DNA of 64,000 nt from Acinetobacter albensis (GCF_900095025.1 NZ_FMBK01000015.1:31615-95614), one strand, 5' to 3'. Counted from the stretch's first letter, positions 21,142 to 30,775 are shown. Numbers and translations are program-made. Notes: generated by a model from the letters alone, not told the origin.

Positions 21142-21915
21142 ATGTTAAATATTGATAAAACTCAAGTCGCGCAGCGCTTTGCTAAAGCAGGGAAAAGCTA
21201 TACGGAACATGCAGTCGTTCAAAAAAAGATTTGCCAGCAACTTCTGACCTTGATGTTGAATCATTTGCCTCAGCGCTGTTTTAACCAAACTTTTGAGATG
21301 GGTTGTGGTTCAGGCAATCTCAGTCATTTGTTGATGCAAAATTTTGAGATGAAGCACTGTGTATTCAATGATCTTTATCCACAAGTAAAAACGCATTTTT
21401 CCAATTTACAAAATATAGAATGGTTAATTGGAGATGTAGAGCAACTCGACTTTCCTCAATCGCTCGATTTGATTACTTCAAGTTCTGCTTTGCAGTGGAT
21501 GAACAATATCGAGCATATTTTTAAAAAATGTTCTGAAGCGTTAATACCAGATGCTTATTTTTGTTTTTCAACTTTTGGGCCGCACAATTTAACAGAAATT
21601 AAAGCGCTCACAGGTCAAGGTTTAAGTTATTTAAATATTGAAGAGATTCAGGAAAAAATGACTGCTCAAAATTTTGAAATATTGCATCTTTCTGAACATA
21701 TAGAAACTTTGACGTTCCCACATCCTAAGTATATTCTGCAACATTTAAAAGCTACAGGTGTAACTGCTACAGCATCTAAACATCGTTGGACCAAACAATC
21801 ACTGCAAAAATTTTATCAAGACTATCAACAATTTTCACAGATCAATCAAGCAGGTGAATGCTTGTATACATTAAGCTATCACCCTATTTACTGTATCGCA
21901 CGGAGCAAGTCATGA
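21142..21915 (+). CDS. bioC: Malonyl-ACP O-methyltransferase
   Basis: BioC methylates malonyl-ACP so it can enter fatty-acid elongation as a disguised primer for pimelate. The class I methyltransferase motif FEMGCGSGNLSHLL is at about residues 50-63, with SSALQWMNN as the post-IV motif region. The frame is open 21 bp upstream, but the ATG at 21142 (MLNIDKTQVAQRFAKA) gives the normal N terminus and 257 residues. Its stop overlaps the bioD start (ATGA). Confidence 0.9.
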   Translation: MLNIDKTQVAQRFAKAGKSYTEHAVVQKKICQQLLTLMLNHLPQRCFNQTFEMGCGSGNLSHLLMQNFEMKHCVFNDLYPQVKTHFSNLQNIEWLIGDVEQLDFPQSLDLITSSSALQWMNNIEHIFKKCSEALIPDAYFCFSTFGPHNLTEIKALTGQGLSYLNIEEIQEKMTAQNFEILHLSEHIETLTFPHPKYILQHLKATGVTATASKHRWTKQSLQKFYQDYQQFSQINQAGECLYTLSYHPIYCIARSKS

Positions 21916-22553
21916 CTGCACAAGTTTATTTTATTAGTGGTATTGATACAGGGATTGGTAAAACTTATGCAACAGGTTATTTGGCAAAATTATGGAATCA
22001 ACAAGGGACGAAAACCATTACCCAAAAATTAATACAAACGGGAAATGTAGATAGATCTGAAGATATTGAGCAGCATCGAGAAATTATGCAGATGGGCTGG
22101 TTCCCTGAAGATGACAGCAAACTGACGATGCCAGAAATTTTTAGTTATCCTGCTTCCCCGCATTTAGCCACTCAAATTGATGGGCGTGAAATTGATTTTA
22201 AAAAAATAGAAAATGCCACACAGCAGCTGACCGAAAACTATTCATGTGTTTTGCTTGAAGGTGCAGGTGGTTTAATGGTGCCTTTAACGACAGAGCTATT
22301 GACCATTGATTACGTAGCAGAAAAAAAATTTCCTGTGATTTTGGTGAGTTCAGGTCGGCTAGGCAGTATTAACCATACTTTACTGAGTCTGGAAGCGATG
22401 AAACAGCGTGGTCTAGACCTTTATGCGCTGGCGTATAACTTAAATGATGAGTCTCAAGATGCGATTATTTCCAAAGATACGGCTGAATTCTTAAAGAATT
22501 ATCTGATTAAACATTTTCCAAAGGCAAAATGGATCGATATTCCTGTAATTTAA
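21912..22553 (+). CDS. bioD: Dethiobiotin synthetase
   Basis: BioD closes the ureido ring of dethiobiotin with ATP and CO2. The 213-residue protein starts MTAQVYFISGIDTGIGKT, holding the P-loop GIDTGIGKT, then the conserved QKLIQTGN (K/QT motif) and LLEGAGGLMVPL. The start at 21912 overlaps the bioC stop. It is the last gene of the cluster. No bioB is in the window, so the last step must be encoded elsewhere. Confidence 0.94.
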   Translation: MTAQVYFISGIDTGIGKTYATGYLAKLWNQQGTKTITQKLIQTGNVDRSEDIEQHREIMQMGWFPEDDSKLTMPEIFSYPASPHLATQIDGREIDFKKIENATQQLTENYSCVLLEGAGGLMVPLTTELLTIDYVAEKKFPVILVSSGRLGSINHTLLSLEAMKQRGLDLYALAYNLNDESQDAIISKDTAEFLKNYLIKHFPKAKWIDIPVI

Positions 22554-22742
22554 AAATTCTTTTTATTTAAGGAAAAACTGTTTTGAAAATTAGAAACCAT
22601 TCATTAGGTGTAAGGTTAATTCGTTCATAGTTTTTAAAATAGATCCTTTTCAGTTTGTATAAAAGACATCTTGTATTGTTTATATCTCATATTTTAAGCA
22701 GTGATGAAGAGCATTTCATGTATTAAACAAGATAATGCGTTT

Positions 22743-22778
22743 AAAAAATGCCAATCAATATTGAACTGATTGGCATTT
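22743..22778 (-). terminator. Terminator between bioD and rluB
   Basis: AAATGCCAATCA pairs with TGATTGGCATTT (22746-22757, 22767-22778); a run of six T follows on the minus strand. It serves rluB mainly and probably also stops bio transcripts. Confidence 0.75.
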
Positions 22779-22815
22779 AATAAAATAAACTACTTTGATT
22801 TAAAATTTTGCATCA

Positions 22816-23949
22816 TTAAAACTTTTTAAAGCCTTTATTTATGCCAAAAGGTTTACGTTGAGCAAATTTGTTTTCACCACGGTTTTCGTTATCCATCGTG
22901 TTTCCGTTACGTTCATGCGTTACGCGATGACCACGGTCATCATTACGTTGTTCTGAACGGTCATTACGTTTGTTAAAATGGCTATTGTTCTGGCTATCTG
23001 TGCGGACAGCGCGAGCATTAAAAGGCTTATCGCTACGCGTATTCTCAGCACCAGTTTGACGTGGCTCACGACGTTGTTCTGTTTGTTGAGCTTCACCATC
23101 TGTATCACGACGTTGCTGACGTAAGTAACCACCACGACGTGCTGCCATGGGTTTATCTTGCATACGTTCGTTACGGCGTTTTGCCATACCGAAAAGACCT
23201 GTGCCCTGACGTGGCTTCAACTCAACCGATTTGGTTAAGTTGTCGATATCATTTTTATCAAGTTCTATCCATCGACCCGTACGAAGTTCGCGTGGAAGAA
23301 TGACTGTACCGTAACGAGTACGCAGTAAGCGGCTGACTTTAAGACCTTGGGATTCAAAAATACGACGTACTTCGCGGTTACGTCCTTCTTTGACTACGAC
23401 TTGATACCAGCGGTTAATGCCTTCACCACCAATTTCAGAGAATGATTCAAATTTGGCTGGACCGTCGTCTAGAACCACACCTTGAGTCATATTTTTTTTG
23501 ATTTGTGGTGTAACTTCACCCATCACGCGCACGGCATATTCACGTTCAATTTCATTTGAAGGGTGCATTAAACGATTCGCCAATTCACCATCATTTGTGA
23601 ACAGTAAAAGCCCACTCGAGTTAATGTCTAGACGACCGACCATGACCCAGCGATCACCTGGAATAGAAGGAAGCTGTTCAAATACGGTTGGACGAGATTC
23701 TGGATCATTGCGAGAGCAAATTTCACCTTCTGGTTTGTAATAAATCAGAACGCGACGACGAATTTCATCTTCAATCTGGAATTGTACCTTGCGACCATCG
23801 ATGCGAAGCTCATCAGCAGGTTCAATACGTTCACCCACTTGGGCCACTTTTCCATTGATACTGACACGTCCAGCGGCAATGACTTCTTCCATATAACGGC
23901 GAGAACCCAGACCAACGCGTGCAAGCACCTTTTGTAATTTTTCACTCAT
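22816..23949 (-). CDS. rluB: 23S rRNA pseudouridine(2605) synthase
   Basis: RluB isomerises a uridine in the peptidyl-transferase part of 23S rRNA. The protein has an S4 RNA-binding domain (SEKLQKVLARVGLGSRRYMEE, about 2-60), then the RsuA-type catalytic domain with GRLDINSSGLLLFTNDG holding the catalytic Asp. From about residue 255 to 377 a low-complexity Arg/Asn/Gln/Asp-rich tail follows, typical of RluB and probably unstructured RNA-contacting sequence. It lies 41 bp after scpB on the same strand; scpA-scpB-rluB is a conserved cluster. Confidence 0.93.
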   Translation of the reverse strand: MSEKLQKVLARVGLGSRRYMEEVIAAGRVSINGKVAQVGERIEPADELRIDGRKVQFQIEDEIRRRVLIYYKPEGEICSRNDPESRPTVFEQLPSIPGDRWVMVGRLDINSSGLLLFTNDGELANRLMHPSNEIEREYAVRVMGEVTPQIKKNMTQGVVLDDGPAKFESFSEIGGEGINRWYQVVVKEGRNREVRRIFESQGLKVSRLLRTRYGTVILPRELRTGRWIELDKNDIDNLTKSVELKPRQGTGLFGMAKRRNERMQDKPMAARRGGYLRQQRRDTDGEAQQTEQRREPRQTGAENTRSDKPFNARAVRTDSQNNSHFNKRNDRSEQRNDDRGHRVTHERNGNTMDNENRGENKFAQRKPFGINKGFKKF

Positions 23950-23990
23950 GACAGCATAACCTTAGAAATTATCATCAACAGTTCACCTAT

Positions 23991-24581
23991 TTATGACTTC
24001 GGTGCGTGAGCATCGAGCGCCATAAAAGCTTCCTTGGCATCCTGTAGGGGAGGCAGTTGGCTTAAAGACGCTAGGCCAAATGCATTTAAAAATTGTGGCG
24101 TTGTAACTAACAACGCAGGTCTTCCTGGGAGTTCTCTAAAACCAGATTCTTTAATCCAGTTCCAATCAAACAATGATCTTAAAATTTGACTATTGTTTGA
24201 CACTCCACGAATTTGTTCAATATCTGCTCGAGTTACGGGTTGATGGTAAGCAACAACAGCAAGTGTTTCGAGCAAAGTTGGCGATAAACGAGTTGGTCGT
24301 TCTGGCCATACTTGAGTAATGACATTGCGATATTTAGCCCGAACTTGAAAACGGAAACCTTGTGCAGTTTCAATGAGTTCAATCGATCGACCATGTTGTA
24401 GCATGGCCAGTTGTTGTAAAAGTTGACGCAACTCAGATTTGTTGTAAGTATTTTGAAATGCTTCTTTTAAGCGTGCAAGGGAAACAGCTGTCTCACTGGC
24501 AAAAATAATAGCTTCAAGCTGCATTAAAATTTCATGCTGATTGTCTGCAACCGACAAAGATAAAACTTGATTATTGTTCAT
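23991..24581 (-). CDS. scpB: Segregation and condensation protein B
   Basis: ScpB is the winged-helix partner that binds the ScpA kleisin in the Smc-ScpAB condensin. The 196 residues contain the two winged helices (ALEAIIFASETAVSL-type start, here LEAIIFASETAVSLARL, and LLETLAVVAYHQPVTRADIE with IRGVSN) and RELPGRPALLVTTPQFL. The start overlaps the scpA stop by four bases. The cognate Smc is at 8.9-12.3 kb. Confidence 0.93.
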   Translation of the reverse strand: MNNNQVLSLSVADNQHEILMQLEAIIFASETAVSLARLKEAFQNTYNKSELRQLLQQLAMLQHGRSIELIETAQGFRFQVRAKYRNVITQVWPERPTRLSPTLLETLAVVAYHQPVTRADIEQIRGVSNNSQILRSLFDWNWIKESGFRELPGRPALLVTTPQFLNAFGLASLSQLPPLQDAKEAFMALDAHAPKS

Positions 24582-25372
24582 GCTAGCACACCTTGAATGC
24601 TAAGAGGTGCTTCAATACCAGTGCTAATGATATTCACTTTTTGCTGGCGTGTAAGTTCTAAAATAGCCATGAAGGTCACGACTATACCCATGCGACCTTG
24701 ACTGGGTTTAAGTAGGTTTTCAAAATGTAATATTTCACCTGAGCGTAAACAACGTTCAATAAAAGCGATCCGTTCTTCAAGTAATACCGGTTCTTGTAAA
24801 ATTTGATGCGTAATTGGTTCTGGACGATTAAATACACATAATAAAGCATCACGTAACTGAGCAATCTCGTAGCCTTCATTATGATGTGTACTTTGCCCTA
24901 AACTAACATTGGTTGGAAAGGTGTCACGTTCTAATACAGGAATTTGACCTAGACGTTCTGCGGCTTGTTTGACTCTTAAGTAGGTTTCTAAACGATCGAT
25001 CAATTCTTGTTTAGGATCAGTTTCAAGCGCAGAAATATTTTTTGGTTTTGGAAGCAGTAAACGCGATTTTAAGTCAGCCAATAACGCTGCCATCACCATA
25101 TAGTCAGCAGTTAACTCGATATTGAGCGACTTCATTGCATCCATGTAAGATAAATATTGAGCTGCAATGGGTGCAATATCAAGCTGTAATAAATCAAAAC
25201 CATTTTTTTGAATCAGATAAATCAGAAAGTCGAGTGGTCCTTCGAAATGTTCAAGCAGAATTTCGAATGCAGCAGGAGGAATGTATAAATCCTCTGGAAA
25301 TGATTCTTGCCACTCATCCATAACACGGATGTGTGAAGCTTGCTCCATAGGACTATGGATCGGTTGATTCAT
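24578..25372 (-). CDS. scpA: Segregation and condensation protein A (kleisin)
   Basis: ScpA bridges the Smc head domains. The 264-residue protein has the conserved N-terminal motif FEGPLDFLIYLIQKNGFDLLQLDI (read in two parts: FEGPLDFLIYLI and DLLQLDI), the YLSYMDAMKSLNIELTADY helix and MVMAALLADLKSRLLLP, with a winged-helix C terminus. It begins the scpA-scpB-rluB operon. Upstream to 25664 lies a 292-bp AT-rich divergent promoter region with no other gene. Confidence 0.93.
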   Translation of the reverse strand: MNQPIHSPMEQASHIRVMDEWQESFPEDLYIPPAAFEILLEHFEGPLDFLIYLIQKNGFDLLQLDIAPIAAQYLSYMDAMKSLNIELTADYMVMAALLADLKSRLLLPKPKNISALETDPKQELIDRLETYLRVKQAAERLGQIPVLERDTFPTNVSLGQSTHHNEGYEIAQLRDALLCVFNRPEPITHQILQEPVLLEERIAFIERCLRSGEILHFENLLKPSQGRMGIVVTFMAILELTRQQKVNIISTGIEAPLSIQGVLA

Positions 25373-25664
25373 TACAGTTATAGGCCACGCGAATTTTCAA
25401 AGGCATGAAGATGCTATTTCGGATCAGCTTTCAGGATGGATAAGGGTGATGAGAAAAAGCACAGAATTAATTCGCATAGTCTAAAGGAAAATGTACTTCA
25501 AATAAATTGGCAAATTCAATAAAACGACGAAAAACCTAAAATAAATAGGGAATATTTATTGAGACAACAACAATCAGCAAAATGTTATTGTTAAATATAT
25601 CTTTTCTAGTATAAAAGAAAATTTTTGTGCAAAATAAAATGAATGAAATATTTTGTGATTAGAT

Positions 25665-26396
25665 ATGAAGCATTATCAAAAAGTACAAGAAAATGAATAT
25701 GGTCAAATTGTGGGTGTTCCTGTATCTAATTCTTTACCCGTCCATCTCTTAGTCGAAAATCTATATGGAAAGAATGTCACATTACATTATTTGTCAGCAA
25801 CGACACTCAATGAAGAGCGTGTTCAACAAATTTGGCAGTGTGTAAAAACGGAAGAGGATCGTCGTTGTTGGACATATTTACCGTATTCAAATTTTGAGAG
25901 TGCTGAAGAACTACACATTGCTTTAGAAGACTATTTTGGCTTTAAGGGAACTGTGCATTATTTAATTGAAGTCAATCATATGATTGTTGGTTGGATTGGC
26001 TTGATTAATGAACGTTCTGCGCATCGTGCTATTGAAGTTGGAAATGTTTATTTTTCACATCAAATGAAGCAGTCAACTGCATCAACCGAAGTGATTTATC
26101 TATTATTGAAAACATGTTTTGAGCAGGGCTTTCGGCGTGTGGAATGGAAGTGTGATGAATTAAATCAACCGTCGAAACGCGCAGCTTTACGTTTTGGCTT
26201 CCAGTATGAAGGAACTTTTCGTCAAGATCGGATAGCCAAAGGTCGAAATCGCAATACGGCATGGTTTTCCATTTTAGATGAAGAATGGTCAAGCTTAGAA
26301 ACGGTATATCAACAGTGGTTAAGTCCTGAAAATTTTGATATGGATGGTAAACAGAAGAAACGATTAACTGATTTAACCACTCAAGTAGCAAAATAA
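25665..26396 (+). CDS. GNAT N-acetyltransferase, RimJ/RimL-like
   Basis: This is a 243-residue acetyltransferase. Motifs include VTLHYLSATTLNEERVQ at the start of the domain, GWIGLINERSAHRAIEVGNVYF in the core, and the late segment PSKRAALRFGFQYEGTFRQD, typical of RimJ/RimL acetyltransferases acting on protein N termini or small amines. No neighbour suggests a substrate. The ATG at 25665 has no strong ribosome site. Confidence 0.82.
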   Translation: MKHYQKVQENEYGQIVGVPVSNSLPVHLLVENLYGKNVTLHYLSATTLNEERVQQIWQCVKTEEDRRCWTYLPYSNFESAEELHIALEDYFGFKGTVHYLIEVNHMIVGWIGLINERSAHRAIEVGNVYFSHQMKQSTASTEVIYLLLKTCFEQGFRRVEWKCDELNQPSKRAALRFGFQYEGTFRQDRIAKGRNRNTAWFSILDEEWSSLETVYQQWLSPENFDMDGKQKKRLTDLTTQVAK

Positions 26397-26528
26397 TTTA
26401 AAAGGTTCCCCTGAGTAATTGAATGAACAAACAGGGCAAGATGGCGTGATTTTAATGATTACTGGATTATTTGGAGCATTGCATAACATGTCTGTAATTG
26501 GTTCTACAGTATTCAACAACGTAAAATA

Positions 26529-26550
26529 AAGCGCTTATTCAAAAGCGCTT
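26529..26550 (-). terminator. Hairpin overlapping the yciO stop
   Basis: AAGCGCTT repeats around a six-base loop form a stem that includes the last codons of yciO; a modest T-rich stretch (TATTTT) follows on the minus strand. A weak terminator. Confidence 0.5.
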
Positions 26551-27152
26551 ACATCACCCACACCGCGACGAATGACTTCAGGATGCTCACCAGATAAATC
26601 GACAATGCTGGTGGTACTTAACGTACCCAGTCCGCCATCGATAAAAACATCTATCCGTTTGCCCAGTTCCATCTCAATTTCATAAGGATCGTCTAAAGGG
26701 TCTTGCTGATGGGGAAGAATCAGCGTACTGGTGAGTAAAGGCTCATCTAATTCACTTAATAACATTCGACAAATTGGATTGCTTGGAATACGTAAACCAA
26801 TGGTTTTCTTTTTCGGATGCATTAAACGTTTAGGCACTTCACTGGTTGCAGGTAAAATGAAAGTGGTTACCGCAGGGGTATTGCTTTTAAGTAAGCGATA
26901 CATGGCATTGTCGACTTTGGCATAAGTTGCAATATCCGATAAATCGCAACACAAAATAGCATATTGATGTTTTGGACCTAAACCACGAATTTGTGAAATA
27001 CGCTCCATGGCATTTTTATTACCGATTTGACAACCAATTGCATAAGCGGCGTCGGTGGGGTAGACCACTACATCGCCTGCTCGGATACGTTCTACTGCTT
27101 GGCTGATTAAACGAGGTTGAGGATTATCAGGATGTATTCTTAGATGCAGCAT
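26535..27152 (-). CDS. yciO: YciO/Sua5/YrdC family protein
   Basis: The protein resembles E. coli YciO along its length (LRIHPDNPQPRLISQAVE, then VVYPTDAAYAIGC, IGLRIPSNPIC, VIRRGVGDV). YrdC-fold proteins bind double-stranded RNA and ATP; the TsaC branch makes threonylcarbamoyl-AMP for tRNA modification, whereas the role of the YciO branch is less certain. At 205 residues it has YciO length and lacks a Sua5 C-terminal domain. Confidence 0.87.
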   Translation of the reverse strand: MLHLRIHPDNPQPRLISQAVERIRAGDVVVYPTDAAYAIGCQIGNKNAMERISQIRGLGPKHQYAILCCDLSDIATYAKVDNAMYRLLKSNTPAVTTFILPATSEVPKRLMHPKKKTIGLRIPSNPICRMLLSELDEPLLTSTLILPHQQDPLDDPYEIEMELGKRIDVFIDGGLGTLSTTSIVDLSGEHPEVIRRGVGDVSAFE

Positions 27153-27234
27153 ATTATTTTCTCCCGATGTTTATTAGGCATTATCTACTGAGTTTACAAA
27201 GTCTTGCATTCAAGCTGTGATGGGTTTATGTAAT

Positions 27235-27897
27235 TCAATCTAACATTTCGCGTTGAAACTCATCACTTTGTAATGTTTTGCCACTTCGTATACAGTTGCA
27301 GATACACCGAATAAAGTATGCAGTATCACGTGGAAGTTGAGCTTCGCCTTTAAAATATTGTTGAACTTGAGCATAAACATGGTCTTTAAAATGACTGCCA
27401 TTGCCGCCATCGCCCGTTAAATTATCTAAAGAAACCTGAAATTTTCGACCAAAGGCTTTGGCATAGAGCCATTCAATGGCTTGCGGTTTAATTTCGACCT
27501 GTTCAAATAAAGCTTGTTGTTCCGCCGTCCGACCGTCGGGTGCATACCAATAACCTAGGTCAGGTAACAAACGCCTTTGATCGCCAGCAATGCTCCAATG
27601 ACTGATTTCATGCAGAGCACTATTAAAGAAACCATGGGCAAATTGAATTCGGGCGGGATGATTTGATGTTGCAGGAAAATATTCAGGTTCACAATCTCCA
27701 CGCACAAGCATCACATTTAGGTGGGAAAACCAGTGATTAAAGTGTAGTATAAGCCAATCGACTTGTTGAACTTCTTTTTGTAGATTAGCCCATGATAAAA
27801 GTTGCACATGGTCTAAACACGCTGCAAAATTTGGGGTTGAATGAGTGGTTAAATGTAATGAAGTGGTGACTTCAGGTTGCGGCTGCAACTGATGCAT
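27235..27897 (-). CDS. epmC: Elongation factor P hydroxylase
   Basis: EpmC (YfcM) hydroxylates the lysylated lysine of EF-P. The signature SALHEISHW with metal-binding His/Glu, followed by SIAGDQRRLLPDLGYWY and APDGRTAEQQ, is diagnostic. I take the ATG at 27897 (MHQLQPQPEV, 220 residues) rather than a TTG 39 bp upstream. epmA and epmB are not in the window. Confidence 0.9.
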   Translation of the reverse strand: MHQLQPQPEVTTSLHLTTHSTPNFAACLDHVQLLSWANLQKEVQQVDWLILHFNHWFSHLNVMLVRGDCEPEYFPATSNHPARIQFAHGFFNSALHEISHWSIAGDQRRLLPDLGYWYAPDGRTAEQQALFEQVEIKPQAIEWLYAKAFGRKFQVSLDNLTGDGGNGSHFKDHVYAQVQQYFKGEAQLPRDTAYFIRCICNCIRSGKTLQSDEFQREMLD

Positions 27898-27952
27898 GAC
27901 TTGTATTACCCAAATGATCTGTCTAAATAAGTACAAAATTGTATCTTAATCT

Positions 27953-27981
27953 TTGACAGAGTACCCATGAATTTGTAGAAT
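27953..27981 (+). promoter_or_regulatory. Sigma-70 promoter of yceD-rpmF
   Basis: TTGACA (27953-27958) and TAGAAT (27976-27981) are separated by exactly 17 bp. The expected start of transcription is about 27988, only some 7 nt before the yceD ATG, so the yceD mRNA would be nearly leaderless. Confidence 0.8.
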
Positions 27982-27994
27982 TGCCGCCTTAATT

Positions 27995-28552
27995 ATGTCA
28001 GCAAATACCTTTCCGGCACAGATTGAGCCGTTTAAATGGGCTGAGCAAGGCTTTACATGGTCAGGTACCCTGCCATTGTCTCGCTTTGTTCGCATTTCCC
28101 GTGAAGCTGTTGGATCAATTGATCATCAATTGATTAACATAGACTGTAAGCTATCAATGGATGCGTATCATCGTATCGTATGGTTAAGTGGTCATGTTGA
28201 AACGAAAGTTCCAATGGAGTGTCAACGTTGTCTAAACAGTGTTGAAATTCCGCTCGTTTCAGACTTTCATTTAGCGCTTGTGGATGATGAATCACTGATA
28301 GAGCGCTTGGATGAGGATGCTGATTTCATTGTCTTAGGTGAAAGTGAAGCAACGACAAAAGGTAGCATTGATGCGCCTGCGTCGGCTGATTTACTCGCAC
28401 TGATAGAAGATGAGTTGTTATTGCTGATGCCTTTGTCGCCCAAACATGATGTTTGTAGACATAAGCACCAGCCTGCCGATGAGGAAATTGTCGAAGAAAA
28501 ACGGGATAATCCGTTTGATGTTTTGGCAAATCTGAAGGGTAAACTTAACTAA
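27995..28552 (+). CDS. yceD: YceD/DUF177 large rRNA accumulation protein
   Basis: YceD proteins are needed for normal 23S rRNA levels and are nearly always encoded just before rpmF, as here. The 185 residues show the family cysteine pair in VPMECQRCLNSVEIP (about 80-94) and a second conserved site LLLMPLSPKHDVC with an acidic C terminus ending DNPFDVLANLKGKL. No ribosome site is visible; the start codon is very close to the mapped promoter. Confidence 0.9.
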   Translation: MSANTFPAQIEPFKWAEQGFTWSGTLPLSRFVRISREAVGSIDHQLINIDCKLSMDAYHRIVWLSGHVETKVPMECQRCLNSVEIPLVSDFHLALVDDESLIERLDEDADFIVLGESEATTKGSIDAPASADLLALIEDELLLLMPLSPKHDVCRHKHQPADEEIVEEKRDNPFDVLANLKGKLN

Positions 28553-28629
28553 TTTTTGTGTTATACTGTTAAGTATAAGACAACTGAATTTGTTCTGATC
28601 CATTTTTTCGATCTTTGTAAGGAGCCATC

Positions 28630-28812
28630 ATGGCCGTTCAGCAAAACCGTAAAAGTCGCTCTCGCCGTGACATGCGCCGTTCACATGACGCTTTAACCGA
28701 GAATGCATTAACTGTAGACCAAGCTACTGGTGAGACTCATCGTCGTCACCATGTATCTAAAGATGGTATCTACCGTGGTCGTCAATTATTCGCTAAAGCA
28801 TCTGCTGAATAA
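28630..28812 (+). CDS. rpmF: 50S ribosomal protein L32
   Basis: L32 is a 60-residue large-subunit protein. The N terminus [20 protein letters not shown] is characteristic. It is the cysteine-free form, with no zinc ribbon ([15 protein letters not shown] replaces the zinc part), like E. coli L32. A GGAG site precedes the ATG. It ends before a strong terminator. Confidence 0.97.
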   Translation: MAVQQNRKSRSRRDMRRSHDALTENALTVDQATGETHRRHHVSKDGIYRGRQLFAKASAE

Positions 28813-28850
28813 TTGATGAAGCATTAGGCTTAAAGCTTAGTGAAAAAAAT

Positions 28851-28873
28851 GGGAGCGAAAGCTCCCTTTTTTT
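28851..28873 (+). terminator. Intrinsic terminator after rpmF
   Basis: GGGAGC-GAAA-GCTCCC, a perfect stem with a GNRA tetraloop, followed by seven Ts. It separates rpmF from fabD. Confidence 0.93.
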
Positions 28874-28970
28874 ATTGCTGTTTTTTGTTGTATTTGGCAA
28901 TTACCAAAACAAAAATTAAGTGTTAAATTTCGCTCCATAAACGAGCTTAGGTTCATGAAAGGATTTTTAT

Positions 28971-29957
28971 ATGTCGTCTAAACGACTCGAGCAAGCTGCT
29001 CAAGCGACGAAAACTGCATTTGTTTTTCCTGGTCAAGGTTCGCAAAAAGCGGGAATGTTAGCTGAACTCGCAGAACAATTTAGCACTGTGACTGATACTT
29101 TTGCTGAAGCATCTGAAGCGATTGGTTTTGATTTGTGGCAGATTGCGCAAAGCGGTGAAGGTTTAAACCAAACAGAATTTACACAGCCTGTATTGCTGAC
29201 TGCAAGTATCGCATTATGGCGGGTGTGGTTAGAATTAGGTGGTGTTGCACCTAAATATCTTGCTGGTCATTCACTGGGTGAATACAGTGCATTGGTCGCG
29301 GCTGGTGCGATGAGTCTAGGTGATGCAGTTAAGCTGGTGAACTTGCGTGGAAAACTCATGCAAGATGCTGTTCCACAGGGGCAGGGTGCCATGGCCGCTA
29401 TTTTAGGCTTAGACGATGCGCAGGTTATTGCGTTGTGCGCGCAGATCACTGCACAAGGTGCAGGCTCAGTAGATGCGGCTAACTATAATGCACAAGGTCA
29501 AGTGGTGATTGCTGGTGAAAAAGCGGCAGTTGAAGCAGTCATGGCTTTGGCGAAAGAAAACAGCGGCAAGGCAATTGCCTTACCCGTTTCAGTGCCTTCA
29601 CATTGTGGATTGATGAAACCAGCTGCTGAAAAGTTTGCGCAAGCTTTGGAACAAACGGCCATTGAGCTGCCAAACCTCTCTGTAATACAAAATGTAAATG
29701 CAGAAATTGCAACAGATGTAGCAGCATTGCGTCAGGCATTGACCGCACAATTATATCAATCTGTGCAATGGACCAAGACCATGCAGTACCTTCAAGATCA
29801 AGGGGTACAATATATCGTAGAGTGTGGTCCAGGTAATGTACTTGCTAATCTTGCAAAGCGTTTACCACATATCGAAAAAGCATTGCCACTGGACAGCAAA
29901 AGCCGTCTTGAAGATGCATTAAATACCATTTTGGTGGCTGAAGGGAAAATCGCATGA
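28971..29957 (+). CDS. fabD: Malonyl-CoA:ACP transacylase
   Basis: FabD loads malonyl groups onto ACP. The 328 residues start the domain at FVFPGQGSQKAGM, with the nucleophile in LAGHSLGEYSALVAAG and the active-site histidine in VPSHCGLM; GPGNVL is near the end. The first 14 residues are an extra short N-terminal piece. An AAGGA ribosome site precedes the ATG. It overlaps fabG by four bases. Confidence 0.96.
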   Translation: MSSKRLEQAAQATKTAFVFPGQGSQKAGMLAELAEQFSTVTDTFAEASEAIGFDLWQIAQSGEGLNQTEFTQPVLLTASIALWRVWLELGGVAPKYLAGHSLGEYSALVAAGAMSLGDAVKLVNLRGKLMQDAVPQGQGAMAAILGLDDAQVIALCAQITAQGAGSVDAANYNAQGQVVIAGEKAAVEAVMALAKENSGKAIALPVSVPSHCGLMKPAAEKFAQALEQTAIELPNLSVIQNVNAEIATDVAALRQALTAQLYQSVQWTKTMQYLQDQGVQYIVECGPGNVLANLAKRLPHIEKALPLDSKSRLEDALNTILVAEGKIA

Positions 29958-30691
29958 CACAACAAGAACGCAAAGTTGCCTTAGTGACAGGTGCGAGCCG
30001 AGGAATTGGTGCAGCCATTGCTCAGCAACTTATTTTAGATGGTTATTTTGTTGTCGGTACGGCAACATCTGAGGCAGGTGCAGAAAAATTATCTGTAGCA
30101 TTTGCTGAAAATGGTGCAGGCAAAATGTTAGATGTGCGTGATGGCACTGCCATTGATGCATTGGTAACCGAAATTGAACAGCAATATGGCCCTGTTTTAG
30201 CACTGGTGAATAATGCAGGGATTACCAAAGATAATTTGTTACTTCGTATGTCTGAAGATGACTGGGATGATATTCTCAATATTCATTTGAAAGCCGTTTA
30301 CCGCTTATCTAAACGTGTTTTAAAAGGCATGACGAAAGCACGTTTTGGTCGCATTATTAATATTAGTTCTGTGGTTGCACATTTTGCAAATCCAGGTCAG
30401 GCGAACTATTCTGCAGCGAAAGCAGGAATGGAAGCTTTTGGTCGTAGTCTTGCAAAAGAGATGGGCAGTCGTCAAATTACCGTAAACGCAGTTGCGCCGG
30501 GTTTTATTTCAACTGAAATGACTGAGCAATTGAGTGAAGAAATTCGCAAGAAAATGAGTGATCAAGTGGCTTTGAACCGTTTAGGTGATCCACAAGATAT
30601 CGCAAATGCAGTGAGCTTTTTAGCTAGCGAGAAAGCAAGTTACATCACTGGTACTGTTTTACATGTGAATGGCGGTTTATATATGAGCTAA
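29954..30691 (+). CDS. fabG: 3-oxoacyl-ACP reductase
   Basis: FabG reduces 3-oxoacyl-ACP with NADPH in fatty-acid elongation. It is a 245-residue SDR: cofactor motif TGASRGIGAAIA (about 13-24), NNAG, and the catalytic Ser-Tyr-Lys in INISSVVAH and YSAAKAG. The C-terminal GGLYMS is family-typical. It is coupled to fabD and lies upstream of acpP. Confidence 0.96.
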   Translation: MTQQERKVALVTGASRGIGAAIAQQLILDGYFVVGTATSEAGAEKLSVAFAENGAGKMLDVRDGTAIDALVTEIEQQYGPVLALVNNAGITKDNLLLRMSEDDWDDILNIHLKAVYRLSKRVLKGMTKARFGRIINISSVVAHFANPGQANYSAAKAGMEAFGRSLAKEMGSRQITVNAVAPGFISTEMTEQLSEEIRKKMSDQVALNRLGDPQDIANAVSFLASEKASYITGTVLHVNGGLYMS

Positions 30692-30775
30692 GCTCAAGTA
30701 TAAAACTTTCCAAAAACAAGATATTCAATTAAACTAACGGCATTAAAAACGCCACAAGCAATGAGGAGAACTCCT

